The notes below the pieces were generated by a model. The model made no database searches, was not told the DNA's origin, and saw nothing but the letters and a program-made list of their open reading frames with translations. Shown one piece after another: positions 26,004-34,303 of a stretch of DNA of 53,382 nt. Location: positions 1 to 53,382 of the forward strand of contig NZ_CAMYPD010000016.1 in assembly GCF_947286155.1 (NCBI RefSeq), given 5' to 3'. How positions within the stretch are numbered: position 1 is the stretch's first letter; every line of letters begins with the position of its first letter. The DNA comes from an uncultured Tessaracoccus sp. GTDB lineage: Bacteria; Actinomycetota; Actinomycetes; Propionibacteriales; Propionibacteriaceae. Position numbers and translations under genes: made by a program.

Positions 26004-26423
26004 CTACTTCCTGTTCACGACGACGGTGCCGAGCAGCAGGTCATCAAGGTGACGGCGCTCGGCACCAATGACGATCACGGGCAGCACGAGGCATTTCAGC
26101 AGCGAGCGCACCGTCGGACGCCACCAGCCCAACGGGCCGCCATCCACGCGGGTCACGCCGATGCGGGCCAATAGTTGCCCGAACGACGACCCCGTGAGCG
26201 TAGTGAAGATGGAGGATTCGACGAAGAACACGGTGAGCGGCACAAATGTGCGCCAGCCCGACCCCGTCATGACCTCGGTGCCGAAGAGCACGATGGCGAC
26301 GAGCATCGACGCAAGCCAGTCGACGAGGACCGCTGCGCATCGCGCTCCCCAACTCGCCAGGCTGCCGCGCCCCGTCTCCGGGAGGCCGATGCTCTCCCCT
26401 GGATACCCTTCGTCGTTGTCCAC
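26004..26423 (-). CDS. RDD-family membrane protein
   Basis: 139 aa from GTG 26423. That start follows TAGGCT (minus strand, 26431-26436) by seven bases, a leaderless pattern; GTG 26447 would give eight more residues but includes the -10. Three hydrophobic helices with the family's Arg and Asp: ASWGARCAAVLVDWLASMLVAI, then FTTLTGSSFGQLLARIGVTRV and VRSLLKCLVLPVIVIG, ending in RRHLDDLLLGTVVV. An RDD gene commonly stands next to glnA in actinobacteria, as here. Function unknown. Confidence 0.85.
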   Translation of the reverse strand: MDNDEGYPGESIGLPETGRGSLASWGARCAAVLVDWLASMLVAIVLFGTEVMTGSGWRTFVPLTVFFVESSIFTTLTGSSFGQLLARIGVTRVDGGPLGWWRPTVRSLLKCLVLPVIVIGAERRHLDDLLLGTVVVNRK

Positions 26424-26580
26424 GCGCGTGAGCCTAGCCGGTCGCACGGCTGTCAGCCACTCGCGCTAGCACTGTTCGAACCGCGTCGAGCGTGATGGCT
26501 CCGCCCGTGGACACCGCTGACGATCCGAAAACTGGGGTCCGTAGCATGATGTGTGGAAACTGAAGGATGAAGGGGTTCCC

Positions 26581-28002
26581 ATGTTTAACGACGCCGCCGA
26601 GCTGATCCGCTACCTCAAGGACGAGGACGTCGAAACCGTCGATGTCCGATTCTGCGATCTGCCCGGCGTGATGCAGCATTTCACTGTGCCTGCAGCCTCC
26701 TTCGACGAGCAGGTATTCGAGGATGGCCTCGGCTTCGACGGCTCATCCATCACTGGCTTTCAGAAGATCCATGAGTCGGACATGACACTGCTGCCAGATC
26801 CGACGACGGCCTACCTCGATCCCTTCCGCCGGTCCAAGACGCTCAACGTGAACTTCTTCGTGCACGATCCGCTCACCAAAGAGCCCTACTCGCGCGACCC
26901 GCGCAACATCGCACGTAAAGCTGAGGCCTATCTCCTTTCGACGGGCATCGCCAACACGGCGTTCTTCGCGCCCGAGGCCGAGTTCTATGTGTTCGACGAC
27001 ATTCGCTTCGACGTGTCTGCGAACAGCTCGTACTACCACATTGATTCAGAGGCCGGCGCCTGGAACACGGGACGTGTCGAGGACGGCGGTAACCGCGGCT
27101 ACAAGGTGAAGTACAAGGGCGGTTACTTTCCCGTCTCCCCCGTCGACCATTTTGGGGACCTCCGCGACGACATCGTGCGCCACATGGGCGATGCGGGGCT
27201 CGTCGTGGAACGTGCCCACCACGAGGTCGGCACTGCGGGGCAGGCGGAAATCAACTGGCGGTTCGACACTCTGCTCACTGCCGCCGATGACGTCATGAAG
27301 TTCAAGTACTTGGTGAAGAACACCGCCTGGCAGGCAGGAAAGACCGCAACCTTCATGCCGAAGCCCATCTTCGGCGACAACGGCTCCGGCATGCACTGCC
27401 ACATGTCGCTGTGGAACGACGATCAGCCACTGTTCTACGACGAGCACGGTTACGCCGGGCTGTCCGACGTCGCGCGCTGGTACATCGGCGGCGTGCTCCA
27501 CCACGCGCCCGCGCTGCTGGCATTCACCAACCCGTCGGTGAACTCCTACCACCGTCTGGTGCCTGGGTTCGAGGCGCCGGTGAACCTGGTGTACTCGCAG
27601 CGCAATCGCTCGGCGTGCATTCGGATTCCCATCACCGGGTCAAACCCCAAGGCCAAGCGCGTCGAGTTCCGCTGCCCCGACCCGTCGTCGAACCCCTACC
27701 TGGCCTTTTCCGCCATGCTGCTGGCCGGCCTCGACGGCATCCAGAACCGGATTGAGCCGCTCGACCCCGTCGACAAGGACCTCTACGAGCTTCCCCCGGA
27801 GGAGCACGCCCAGGTTCCGACGGTGCCGACGAGCCTGCCCGCCGCGCTCGACGCGCTTGAAGCAGACCGCGACTTCCTGCTCGCAGGCGACGTGTTTACC
27901 GACGATCTCCTCGACACCTGGGTGGAGCTCAAGCGCGCAGAGGTGACCGCGATCGCGCAGCGCCCTCACCCCTACGAGTTCGAGCTGTACTACGCGCTCT
28001 GA
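26581..28002 (+). CDS. glnA: Glutamine synthetase type I
   Basis: Makes glutamine from glutamate, ammonia and ATP; 473 aa dodecameric enzyme. ATG 26581 has GAAGGGG upstream; an earlier start at 26551 would cover it. Landmarks: FDGSSITGFQKIHESDM, the metal site AFFAPEAEFYVFD, NGSGMHCHMSLW, PSVNSYHRLVPGFEAPVNL and RVEFRCPDPSSNPYLAF. The adenylylation tyrosine is Y402 in DLYELPPEE, so the GlnE encoded at 46542-49439 can switch it off. This is the GSI-beta form. Its 3' end overlaps the convergent histidine kinase gene by 13 bases. Confidence 0.96.
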   Translation: MFNDAAELIRYLKDEDVETVDVRFCDLPGVMQHFTVPAASFDEQVFEDGLGFDGSSITGFQKIHESDMTLLPDPTTAYLDPFRRSKTLNVNFFVHDPLTKEPYSRDPRNIARKAEAYLLSTGIANTAFFAPEAEFYVFDDIRFDVSANSSYYHIDSEAGAWNTGRVEDGGNRGYKVKYKGGYFPVSPVDHFGDLRDDIVRHMGDAGLVVERAHHEVGTAGQAEINWRFDTLLTAADDVMKFKYLVKNTAWQAGKTATFMPKPIFGDNGSGMHCHMSLWNDDQPLFYDEHGYAGLSDVARWYIGGVLHHAPALLAFTNPSVNSYHRLVPGFEAPVNLVYSQRNRSACIRIPITGSNPKAKRVEFRCPDPSSNPYLAFSAMLLAGLDGIQNRIEPLDPVDKDLYELPPEEHAQVPTVPTSLPAALDALEADRDFLLAGDVFTDDLLDTWVELKRAEVTAIAQRPHPYEFELYYAL

Positions 28003-29132
28003 GGTGGCTGGGCTACGGGGAGAGACGCACTTAGCACCCACTGCCCAGCATGCCTGGCAGCGGTGAGTTCCCCGCCAACCTGTGCGACGCGCTCGCGGAG
28101 CCCCTGCAACCCCACCCCTGCGGAGGGGGACTCGTTCCCAGCAGCGTTGCGAAATGTCACCTGGATTCCTCTGCCCTCTGCGACGAGCCGCGCCCGCACC
28201 TCGCACGCCGAGCGTCGCTGCGCATGCCGAAGGATGTTCGTCGTAGCTTCCAGCATGAAGTACCGAAGGACAGCGCTCTGCGCCTGAGCGAGGTCTTCGA
28301 GAAGTTCCGCTCCTTCGACGTCCACCTCAAACCCAGCTTCACGCAGCGTGGTAGTCAGCCTTACAAGCAAATCAGATAGCTTCTCGTCAGCGCCGTGATC
28401 AGACTGGCGGCTATCCCTGAGGAGCTGCACTAATTCACGCAGTTCCTGCACAGCATTGCTCGTGTATCGGCGAACGGCTGTCAGCGCCGCAGTCAGCTCT
28501 TCGACGTCATCGCTGCCGTCGGCTGCCTCCAACTGTAGGGAGATACTCGCCAGGTTGTGCCCAACAAGGTCGTGCAATTTCCTCGCGAGCGCAACTCGCT
28601 CATCACGACGCATCGCCTCCAAAGAGGCAGACAGCTGCTGTGCGCTCTGGCGGCGCGCAACTTCCGCAAGCAACGTCCGTCGAATCACAAGTCCGATGAG
28701 AGCTCCAACGACGCCCAGTACTAGCGCTAGTACCATCTGAGCGGACATCCGTCCGACGGGATTCCCGAGCGCAAGCAGTACACAGGTAAGCGCGCTCAAT
28801 GCCGCAGCCTTCCCGCCAGACATCGAGGCGAACACGCTCACAGATACAGGAACCAAAGTGAACTGAGCAAGCGACATGTCGCCCAGTGCAAGTCCAAATA
28901 CGAGCGAGAGCAGGAAAGCAATAATGCATCCAGGCGGATGCCACGGTGATAGGGAAATCGCGATGGACGCAGTCAGCAGCCCTCCCCAATACAACACCGG
29001 GTCGTCTGGTTGACCCACGACGTTCATTGCCCACCACAATTCCAGGAGTAACAGTCCCGCACCAGCGACAGGCAGCAATACCCTCACTGTTCGGAGTGCC
29101 CACATCCCCATCGTGGTTACCGGCCTCACCAT
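27990..29132 (-). CDS. Sensor histidine kinase, NarL-system type (HisKA_3)
   Basis: 380 aa. Four or five membrane helices fill residues 12-150, with hardly any extracellular loop, as in intramembrane-sensing kinases. The phospho-acceptor is H187 in RKLHDLVGHNLASISLQ (HisKA_3). The ATPase domain has the N box EATTNILRHA and G box GVGLQGLRERVAQVGG. The start overlaps the response regulator stop by 7 bases. Last gene of the operon that begins with the secreted YiiX-like protein, and it shares 13 bases with the convergent glnA end. Confidence 0.9.
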   Translation of the reverse strand: MVRPVTTMGMWALRTVRVLLPVAGAGLLLLELWWAMNVVGQPDDPVLYWGGLLTASIAISLSPWHPPGCIIAFLLSLVFGLALGDMSLAQFTLVPVSVSVFASMSGGKAAALSALTCVLLALGNPVGRMSAQMVLALVLGVVGALIGLVIRRTLLAEVARRQSAQQLSASLEAMRRDERVALARKLHDLVGHNLASISLQLEAADGSDDVEELTAALTAVRRYTSNAVQELRELVQLLRDSRQSDHGADEKLSDLLVRLTTTLREAGFEVDVEGAELLEDLAQAQSAVLRYFMLEATTNILRHAQRRSACEVRARLVAEGRGIQVTFRNAAGNESPSAGVGLQGLRERVAQVGGELTAARHAGQWVLSASLPVAQPPQSA

Positions 29133-29785
29133 GCGATCAAGCCAGACTTCGCTGCTGCAATCAAGATTTGTGTTCTAGTACGAACGCCCAGCTTATTCGC
29201 AATCGTACTCACATATTGCTTCACCGTTGATTCTGCTAGAAAGAGTCGCTCTGCAATCTGTTTGTTAGTTGCTCCATCGGATAAAGCATGCAACACATCA
29301 ATTTCACGTTGTGATAATACGGTGCCATATCTTCTCGAGGATTGGCTGCCACCAATAAGCATTCGAACAATCTCGGGGGACAACGGCAGATCATCTGCCG
29401 CAGCGGCGTACAGTGCCCGAACCAGCTGCTGCGCTGACGCGGTTTTCAACAGATATCCTGCTGCTCCCAACCGTAAGGCAGTAACCACCAGAGAGCGATC
29501 ATCAAACGCTGTTGAGATCATCACCTTAGTGTGTAGCTGGTATGGGGCCAGCCGTCGTAAGACTTCTAATCCGTCAACTCGAGGCATGTGCAGATCCAGG
29601 AGCACAATGTCGGGTGCTGTACCAATGATGGTTTCTGCTGCTTGTGAGCCATCGTCGATACTTGCAAGCACCTCGAGGTTGGGAGCATGGCGGTTGAGGA
29701 TAGCTCGATATGCAGCAAGCGTGCTTGGTTCGTCATCGACGAGCACCACCGTATGGCACAGTGGCTGGACTGCGTCTTGCATCAT
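29126..29785 (-). CDS. Response regulator, NarL/LuxR family
   Basis: 219 aa. Receiver domain with the acidic pair VLVDDEP, phospho-acceptor D64 in DIVLLDLHMPRVDG, switch residues in MISTAFDD and K in YLLKTA. The C-terminal LuxR helix-turn-helix has LSQREIDVLHALSDGATNKQIAERLFLAESTVKQYV. Partner of the kinase encoded just below. Overlaps the lipoprotein stop by 4 bases. The sequence is less G+C-rich than flanking housekeeping genes. It may bind the 11-bp palindrome at 31590-31615 (inference). Confidence 0.92.
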   Translation of the reverse strand: MMQDAVQPLCHTVVLVDDEPSTLAAYRAILNRHAPNLEVLASIDDGSQAAETIIGTAPDIVLLDLHMPRVDGLEVLRRLAPYQLHTKVMISTAFDDRSLVVTALRLGAAGYLLKTASAQQLVRALYAAAADDLPLSPEIVRMLIGGSQSSRRYGTVLSQREIDVLHALSDGATNKQIAERLFLAESTVKQYVSTIANKLGVRTRTQILIAAAKSGLIAW

Positions 29786-30894
29786 CCGAGCGCCACCACA
29801 GCTGACACGTATGCGTCGCGCATGCCCCCAGGCACAGTCAGATCTTGCTGAAACAATGGCTTCGCTTGGTTCCCCGTTGCATATGCATCAACGTGGAGAC
29901 CATCAACATCATGATCACCAAACGCAGCCAACAAGTCTCCATGCACGGACAACTGCGCAATGCCTCGCTGGAGTCTGAGGGTTGCTACTTCCATCGAGGG
30001 AAGTTGGACGACGGAGACGTCGTGGTAATCAGAAAGAGGACGGACGCTCGGATTCATCGCCGTATGAGCGATGTAGATTTTGCGATCTCCGACGTTCACC
30101 ACTGGGGTCAACCAAAATGGTGATGTTGCGGCAAGTTCGAAGCGTTCAAGTGACCCAGAATGCAGGTTTAGCCGGTAGAGTTCCCGTGATTCCTCATTTC
30201 GCTGTTCATCGAATGCCCCAGTAAATATGGCGTGATCATCCACAATAACCGGATTCTGCCAACCCAGTGGAGGCACTGGAATCTCTTGTTTCCAACGTTC
30301 ACGCAGGTTATCTGGGTTGAGGCGACGCGCAATGAATCTGTTTGGTGATCCATTGCCGGACTGCCAGTCACTCGCAATGTCCGTGAACAACACCACATCA
30401 TGTTCGCTCACGCCGACCCCCGAGGTTCCTTCTTTCGCGAAGCGAGCCTCTGCGACGGTGGCGCCATCGAGCGAAAAACGAGCCACATGTGCCACATCGT
30501 CCACCGTATCCATAGTGACGACAGATCCTTCACCGGCTGCCCAACCAAAAATGCCGCGCGCATCAATGGGAACAGTACTGACCTTACACAGTTGCGGATC
30601 GAACAAAACGATATGAGACTCGTCACGTCGCTGATTACCGGTGGCGACAGCGATCAGCGTATCCCCATCGCGTTCCATGCCCCGTGAAGGCTGCAAGCCC
30701 TTCACGGCAATGTCCTCCTCCCATAGCAGCTCTGTGTTGCGAAACATCTGCAACTTGGCATCACTCGACTCACTCGACCACAACACAGCATGCGTGGCAT
30801 CATCCGGACACGATTGCGACATGCGCTGGTGGGAGCAGGCGCTCATCGCTACTCCCACCGATACGATCATGGCTGCAGCCACCACTTTGCGCAT
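29782..30894 (-). CDS. Lipoprotein, probably beta-propeller-like
   Basis: 370 aa. ATG 30894 is chosen because GGAGAAAG lies upstream, inside the tail of the previous gene, and because the lipobox signal MRKVVAAAMIVSVGVAMSAC starts there (Cys20); upstream starts at 30915 and 30972 would add a meaningless extension. The mature part is almost all beta, with repeated units of the form 'strand-turn, I-V-x-D-D-H, strand' (DGDTLIAVATG, GEGSVVTMD, EHDVVLFTD, VDDHAIFTG, HGDLLAAFG), suggesting a PQQ/YVTN-like propeller. No known family recognised. It lies between a secreted YiiX-like protein and a two-component system, so an extracytoplasmic sensing or scaffold role is plausible. Confidence 0.75.
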   Translation of the reverse strand: MRKVVAAAMIVSVGVAMSACSHQRMSQSCPDDATHAVLWSSESSDAKLQMFRNTELLWEEDIAVKGLQPSRGMERDGDTLIAVATGNQRRDESHIVLFDPQLCKVSTVPIDARGIFGWAAGEGSVVTMDTVDDVAHVARFSLDGATVAEARFAKEGTSGVGVSEHDVVLFTDIASDWQSGNGSPNRFIARRLNPDNLRERWKQEIPVPPLGWQNPVIVDDHAIFTGAFDEQRNEESRELYRLNLHSGSLERFELAATSPFWLTPVVNVGDRKIYIAHTAMNPSVRPLSDYHDVSVVQLPSMEVATLRLQRGIAQLSVHGDLLAAFGDHDVDGLHVDAYATGNQAKPLFQQDLTVPGGMRDAYVSAVVALG

Positions 30895-30899
30895 CAATA

Positions 30900-31529
30900 C
30901 TATTTCTTTCTCCATACAAGTTGCGTCTTGCTCGTGGTAACAAGCTCCATGGGATGAATTGCTGGACCCCACGCAGCCGTATCAAGATCGATGTTGAAGT
31001 TATCTTTAAACGATGCCCAGACTAGCTGAGAACAGTAAAAACGTTTTCGCGTCTTCTTATTCAAGAAATTAAAGTTATATGGTTTTCCGTATTGCTTATT
31101 TGCCCAGTCGGCAGCCCGACCATCTTGAGCTCCTGACGTAAATCTAACCGTAACCCCATACGCCTGCCCTTTACTACGGTACCAATCATTATTGCCACGC
31201 GTCACTCCAATATCAATTGATTCCACTACCTGAGTTGCATTCAGAATAATTCCGGCATGCCCCGTCGGAATAAGGTGCTTATATCTATCTGGAGTCACAA
31301 GAATCACCCCTTTCCTTCGAGGATACTTCCCATATGCCGTGTATGGTATCGGTTCTCCTATGCGTCCGGGGGAAGACTGGAACTTATCTGGTTCCACAGG
31401 AAGGTTATCGGCCATACGTATTTGTTCTGCCAATTCCTGATCTGCCTGCCCGCTTTCTTCGGCGTAAGCACTCACCCCGCCCAACAAGGTAAGGCCAAGC
31501 ACCACGGTAAGTAGCCTCGTTGCCCTCAT
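30900..31529 (-). CDS. Secreted permuted NlpC/P60 (YiiX/YebB-like) protein
   Basis: 209 aa with signal peptide (MRATRLLTVVLGLTLLGGVSAYAEE). The core matches permuted papain-fold enzymes (YiiX_YebB-like, former DUF830): H91 in PTGHAGIIL, then GKPYNFNF, the catalytic cysteine C166 in FYCSQLVWASFK, and E195 in GPAIHPMEL. Such enzymes cleave amide or ester bonds in peptides, lipids or cell wall; the substrate here is unknown. GAGGAG precedes the ATG. The G+C content is low: 18 of 60 bases at 31021-31080. First gene of a four-gene operon ending in a two-component system. A decayed copy lies at 35137-35328. Confidence 0.82.
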   Translation of the reverse strand: MRATRLLTVVLGLTLLGGVSAYAEESGQADQELAEQIRMADNLPVEPDKFQSSPGRIGEPIPYTAYGKYPRRKGVILVTPDRYKHLIPTGHAGIILNATQVVESIDIGVTRGNNDWYRSKGQAYGVTVRFTSGAQDGRAADWANKQYGKPYNFNFLNKKTRKRFYCSQLVWASFKDNFNIDLDTAAWGPAIHPMELVTTSKTQLVWRKK

Positions 31530-31589
31530 ATCCGCTCCTCACTGATGACGAATTACAGTACAGATCACCCTACGACTTGCAAAGCACGC

Positions 31590-31615
31590 CGACTACCTAC
31601 TTTCGTAGGTAGTCG
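31590..31615 (-). promoter_or_regulatory. 11-bp palindrome upstream of the YiiX-like operon (candidate operator)
   Basis: CGACTACCTAC (31590-31600) and GTAGGTAGTCG (31605-31615) are perfect arms around TTTC. On the minus strand a TTGCAA -35-like and TACTGT -10-like pair follows between here and the ATG at 31529. So the palindrome sits just upstream of the promoter, the place for an activating response regulator. The same site recurs with one mismatch at 35390-35415. Confidence 0.6.
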
Positions 31616-32009
31616 CAAGGTCGCTGTGAGCTCTTGCACAGCAAGTGACGCCTCGATGCTCGATTCTCCGCCGAGCCCGGTGGTTGAGTAGCGCCCGACG
31701 CTCGCGTATCGAAACTGGACTGCGAAGTGCAGATCCGCATCCACACCGAACCCGCTCCCGAGCGACGTGTGGCTGGGGGAAGTAGTCACGCGGGCTCCGG
31801 AGTCTGAATCCAACGCACCCACATCCTCGGTCGGCAGGGAAGACCCTCCACGTTGGGGTGAAGGCACCGCTTTCTGCCGTGACACCCGGCCAGACCATGG
31901 TGATCTACGAAGGTACCCACGTACTGACGCAGACCACAATCGACCGGGTAGACCGGATAGCATAAGCCTGCGTGATAATTGGGCGCCGCCCTGATCCTGA
32001 GGACCACAC
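31616..32009. repeat. Gap with one REP-like element
   Basis: A REP-like unit CGGTGGTTGAGTAG...TATCGAAAC occupies 31678-31715, with an imperfect inner stem (GCGCCCGACGCTCGC). The rest has no convincing gene. A forward frame at 31825-31963 reads coherently (GKTLHVGVKAPL ... MVIYEGTHVL) to a TAA stop, and may be the decayed tail of a lost gene; I do not recognise it. Confidence 0.55.
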
Positions 32010-33887
32010 ATGAGGCCCATTGACCGCTCGGTACAGATTTTCATAGACCTCGGCTGGGATGCAGCCACCCGCGAGGACGCCCCTACCCTTCCGCTGGGGA
32101 CGAACGACCAACAGCGTACCGCGCTCGCGGGCCTGCAACAGGGGACCCCGAGCGTGGACATTGACCCTGGAATGCTCGGCATGTTCGCTATTCGGTTGGG
32201 GGTGAACGGGCGCAGGGCAGCCGAACTCGCCAAGGGCTCAGACCAAGCGCTCTTGGACTGCCTTCTGCAACGCGATGAGAAGTTCGCGCTCGCGTTTGCC
32301 GAACGCGCGTGCTGGCTGTGGGCGAACACGGATGCAATGAGCGAAAACGTGGCTGTGGGACTCATCCTCAAACACGGCTTGGAGATGCCCTACACACTTC
32401 CGTCCCTCGAAGCCTGGACTGTGACGGCTCACCAAGGACTCACAGGTCAAACACCTGGGCGCGGCACATGGATTCCGTCCCTCGACGATCTGCGCCCGTC
32501 ATTTGCCACTCACCTGCGCGCCGCACTGGCGCTGGTTGTCTCCGTGGACGGCCCGTTGGGTGCAGTGCTGCTCATGGGGGTTCAACAGGGCCTCATCAGT
32601 CGTGATGAGGCCCTTCAACACGCCATCACCGGACTGGACACCGCCCCCAAACCTGGGGACCGCAAGGAACTGGTGCGGATTATCACGGATGAGTTGAGCG
32701 CCAGCGATACCGAACTGTTAGACCGGGTGGCTGCATTGGTTCCTGCGATCAGTGCGGGTGAGGGGCCGGTGGTGGAGGCGCTCGCACCTCGGCTCATCTC
32801 ATTCGTCCCTCCCGAGGGAGTTGCTGAGGTCACGCTGCCTGCTCTGTATGCCAAAACAGTTAAGGCAAAGCGTGCGGTGGTTGAGGCACTGGCACGCAGA
32901 AACGACTTGGGGCCTGAGCAGATTGACCAGCTTGTGGACCGGGTGGGCGAGCTGACTGCGGAGAACAATGCGGTGTTAGCGAAGCAGGCACAACGGGTAC
33001 TGGACGGCTGGGGAGCAGTGGTCACCAAACTCGCTGTTGAAGAACTCCCCACACGCACGGCTCCTGGTTGTAAGGCCGAAGAGTTTGACGCCGAGGAGTT
33101 CAACCGAGTGTGGCCACCTGATGCGGGAACTGCTTCCCGTATCGACGACGGCGTCCTCATCAGTGCACGCTGGGACGACCCTCATGCGAGTCACCGCAGG
33201 TTGATGTGCCACCTCACACTCCCCACGAACCAGACATTGACACTGAGCACCTTCACGGGGGCATTCCTGAGTGAAGGGTGGGTTCTATCTACCGAGGACG
33301 AGCGCGTGTTCTTTGACGGTACGCAGGTGGTTGCTGAACCGTTCGGCAACAAGGAACGCAATGCGTGGCAGCGCCGGAAGAACAAGCGAATCACCGACCA
33401 ACAAACGCGTTCAGATTCACTGTTTGGCGTGTGTTTGACCGATCTTGCGACTGACGGTGATGTGACTATCCCGCGTAATGAAGTAGAGCAGTTGGTCGTC
33501 TCGGGAAAGCTCGGATGGGAGACCGTCCGAGCCGTAGTGCCCCAATTGATGCCAGGTGGGGCGTGGAGTCCCGCACGTGCCATTCACGATCTCGAGACGA
33601 AACCGGAACTCCTTCCCGCGCTGTGGCCCATGCTCACCGAGCCATTGGTTTTCGCTGCCGAACACGCACCTGTGCCCAGATGGGTCAACCGGGTACTCGA
33701 CGTGATAACTCTGCACCACCAGATCCTTGCTGAAGCCACCCGACGCGGTTACATTCCCGCGGACGCGTGGAATGGCCTGCACACCTTTGTCTCGCAGAAA
33801 GGTTCGAGTGTTGCACTCAAGAAAGCGAGAGTTCTCAGCGATGCACTCCGCTCACATCCCTACAGGGCGTCATGCTCGGAACCCTGA
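32010..33887 (+). CDS. Unknown 625-aa protein, helical-repeat type
   Basis: No confident family. ATG 32010 has GAGGA upstream. No signal or membrane segments. The N-terminal two thirds are rich in short amphipathic helices with repeated Leu/Ala patterns (LLDCLLQRDEKFALAFAERA, LPALYAKTVKAKRAVVEALA, LAKQAQRVLDGWG), like HEAT/ARM folds. The C-terminal end (WVNRVLDVITLHHQILAEA ... SSVALKKARVLSDAL) resembles the C-termini of DUF6493-like actinobacterial proteins, a weak visual match. It stands alone, between REP-like repeats, in an accessory segment. G+C is similar to the chromosome. Confidence 0.7.
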   Translation: MRPIDRSVQIFIDLGWDAATREDAPTLPLGTNDQQRTALAGLQQGTPSVDIDPGMLGMFAIRLGVNGRRAAELAKGSDQALLDCLLQRDEKFALAFAERACWLWANTDAMSENVAVGLILKHGLEMPYTLPSLEAWTVTAHQGLTGQTPGRGTWIPSLDDLRPSFATHLRAALALVVSVDGPLGAVLLMGVQQGLISRDEALQHAITGLDTAPKPGDRKELVRIITDELSASDTELLDRVAALVPAISAGEGPVVEALAPRLISFVPPEGVAEVTLPALYAKTVKAKRAVVEALARRNDLGPEQIDQLVDRVGELTAENNAVLAKQAQRVLDGWGAVVTKLAVEELPTRTAPGCKAEEFDAEEFNRVWPPDAGTASRIDDGVLISARWDDPHASHRRLMCHLTLPTNQTLTLSTFTGAFLSEGWVLSTEDERVFFDGTQVVAEPFGNKERNAWQRRKNKRITDQQTRSDSLFGVCLTDLATDGDVTIPRNEVEQLVVSGKLGWETVRAVVPQLMPGGAWSPARAIHDLETKPELLPALWPMLTEPLVFAAEHAPVPRWVNRVLDVITLHHQILAEATRRGYIPADAWNGLHTFVSQKGSSVALKKARVLSDALRSHPYRASCSEP

Positions 33888-34303
33888 GAGCGGTCGGTGG
33901 TGAGGCCGGTATTGGACGATCGTTGGCGGCACCCCCTCGTTCGTCCTCGATTGATTGCAGAAGTGGCCGAGGTGGCGAGCGCAGTGGCGTCAGAGTCAGC
34001 GCTTGACGGGGCGCAATCGGGCGTGGAGTCAATCAACGTTGATCTGGGGCCAAGGTCTCGCACTCTGCTCACCATCACAGGGGCTCAAAAGAAGCGGAAT
34101 AAAACCCAGGACTCTTCAGCGCTGGCCCCGAGGGAGAGAGGATCTTCGAGATGGGAAGATCACTCCGATCGGACTAGTGCTCCAAGTCGTCGCCCGAGGG
34201 TTGTGGCCAAGGGCGGATGTACCATTTCACTCTATCCAAGTGCATCCGAAGTGACGCCGGATCATTGCAGATGATCTGGGCGATGCGATGGAGAGGAAAG
34301 CCT
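33888..34303. other. Gap without a convincing gene
   Basis: A GTG-started forward frame at 33897-34274 (125 codons; starts VVRPVLDDRWRHPLVRPRL) reads like protein for its first 60 residues. It then becomes low in coding character and has no ribosome binding site. It could be a degraded gene tail. GAGAGGAAAG at the right end is the ribosome binding site of the next gene. Confidence 0.4.

Noticed and set aside
31565..32371. 268-codon minus-strand frame across the gap and the start of the 625-aa gene
   Set aside because: It crosses a palindrome, a REP unit and the coding start of a better-supported gene; no ribosome binding site.
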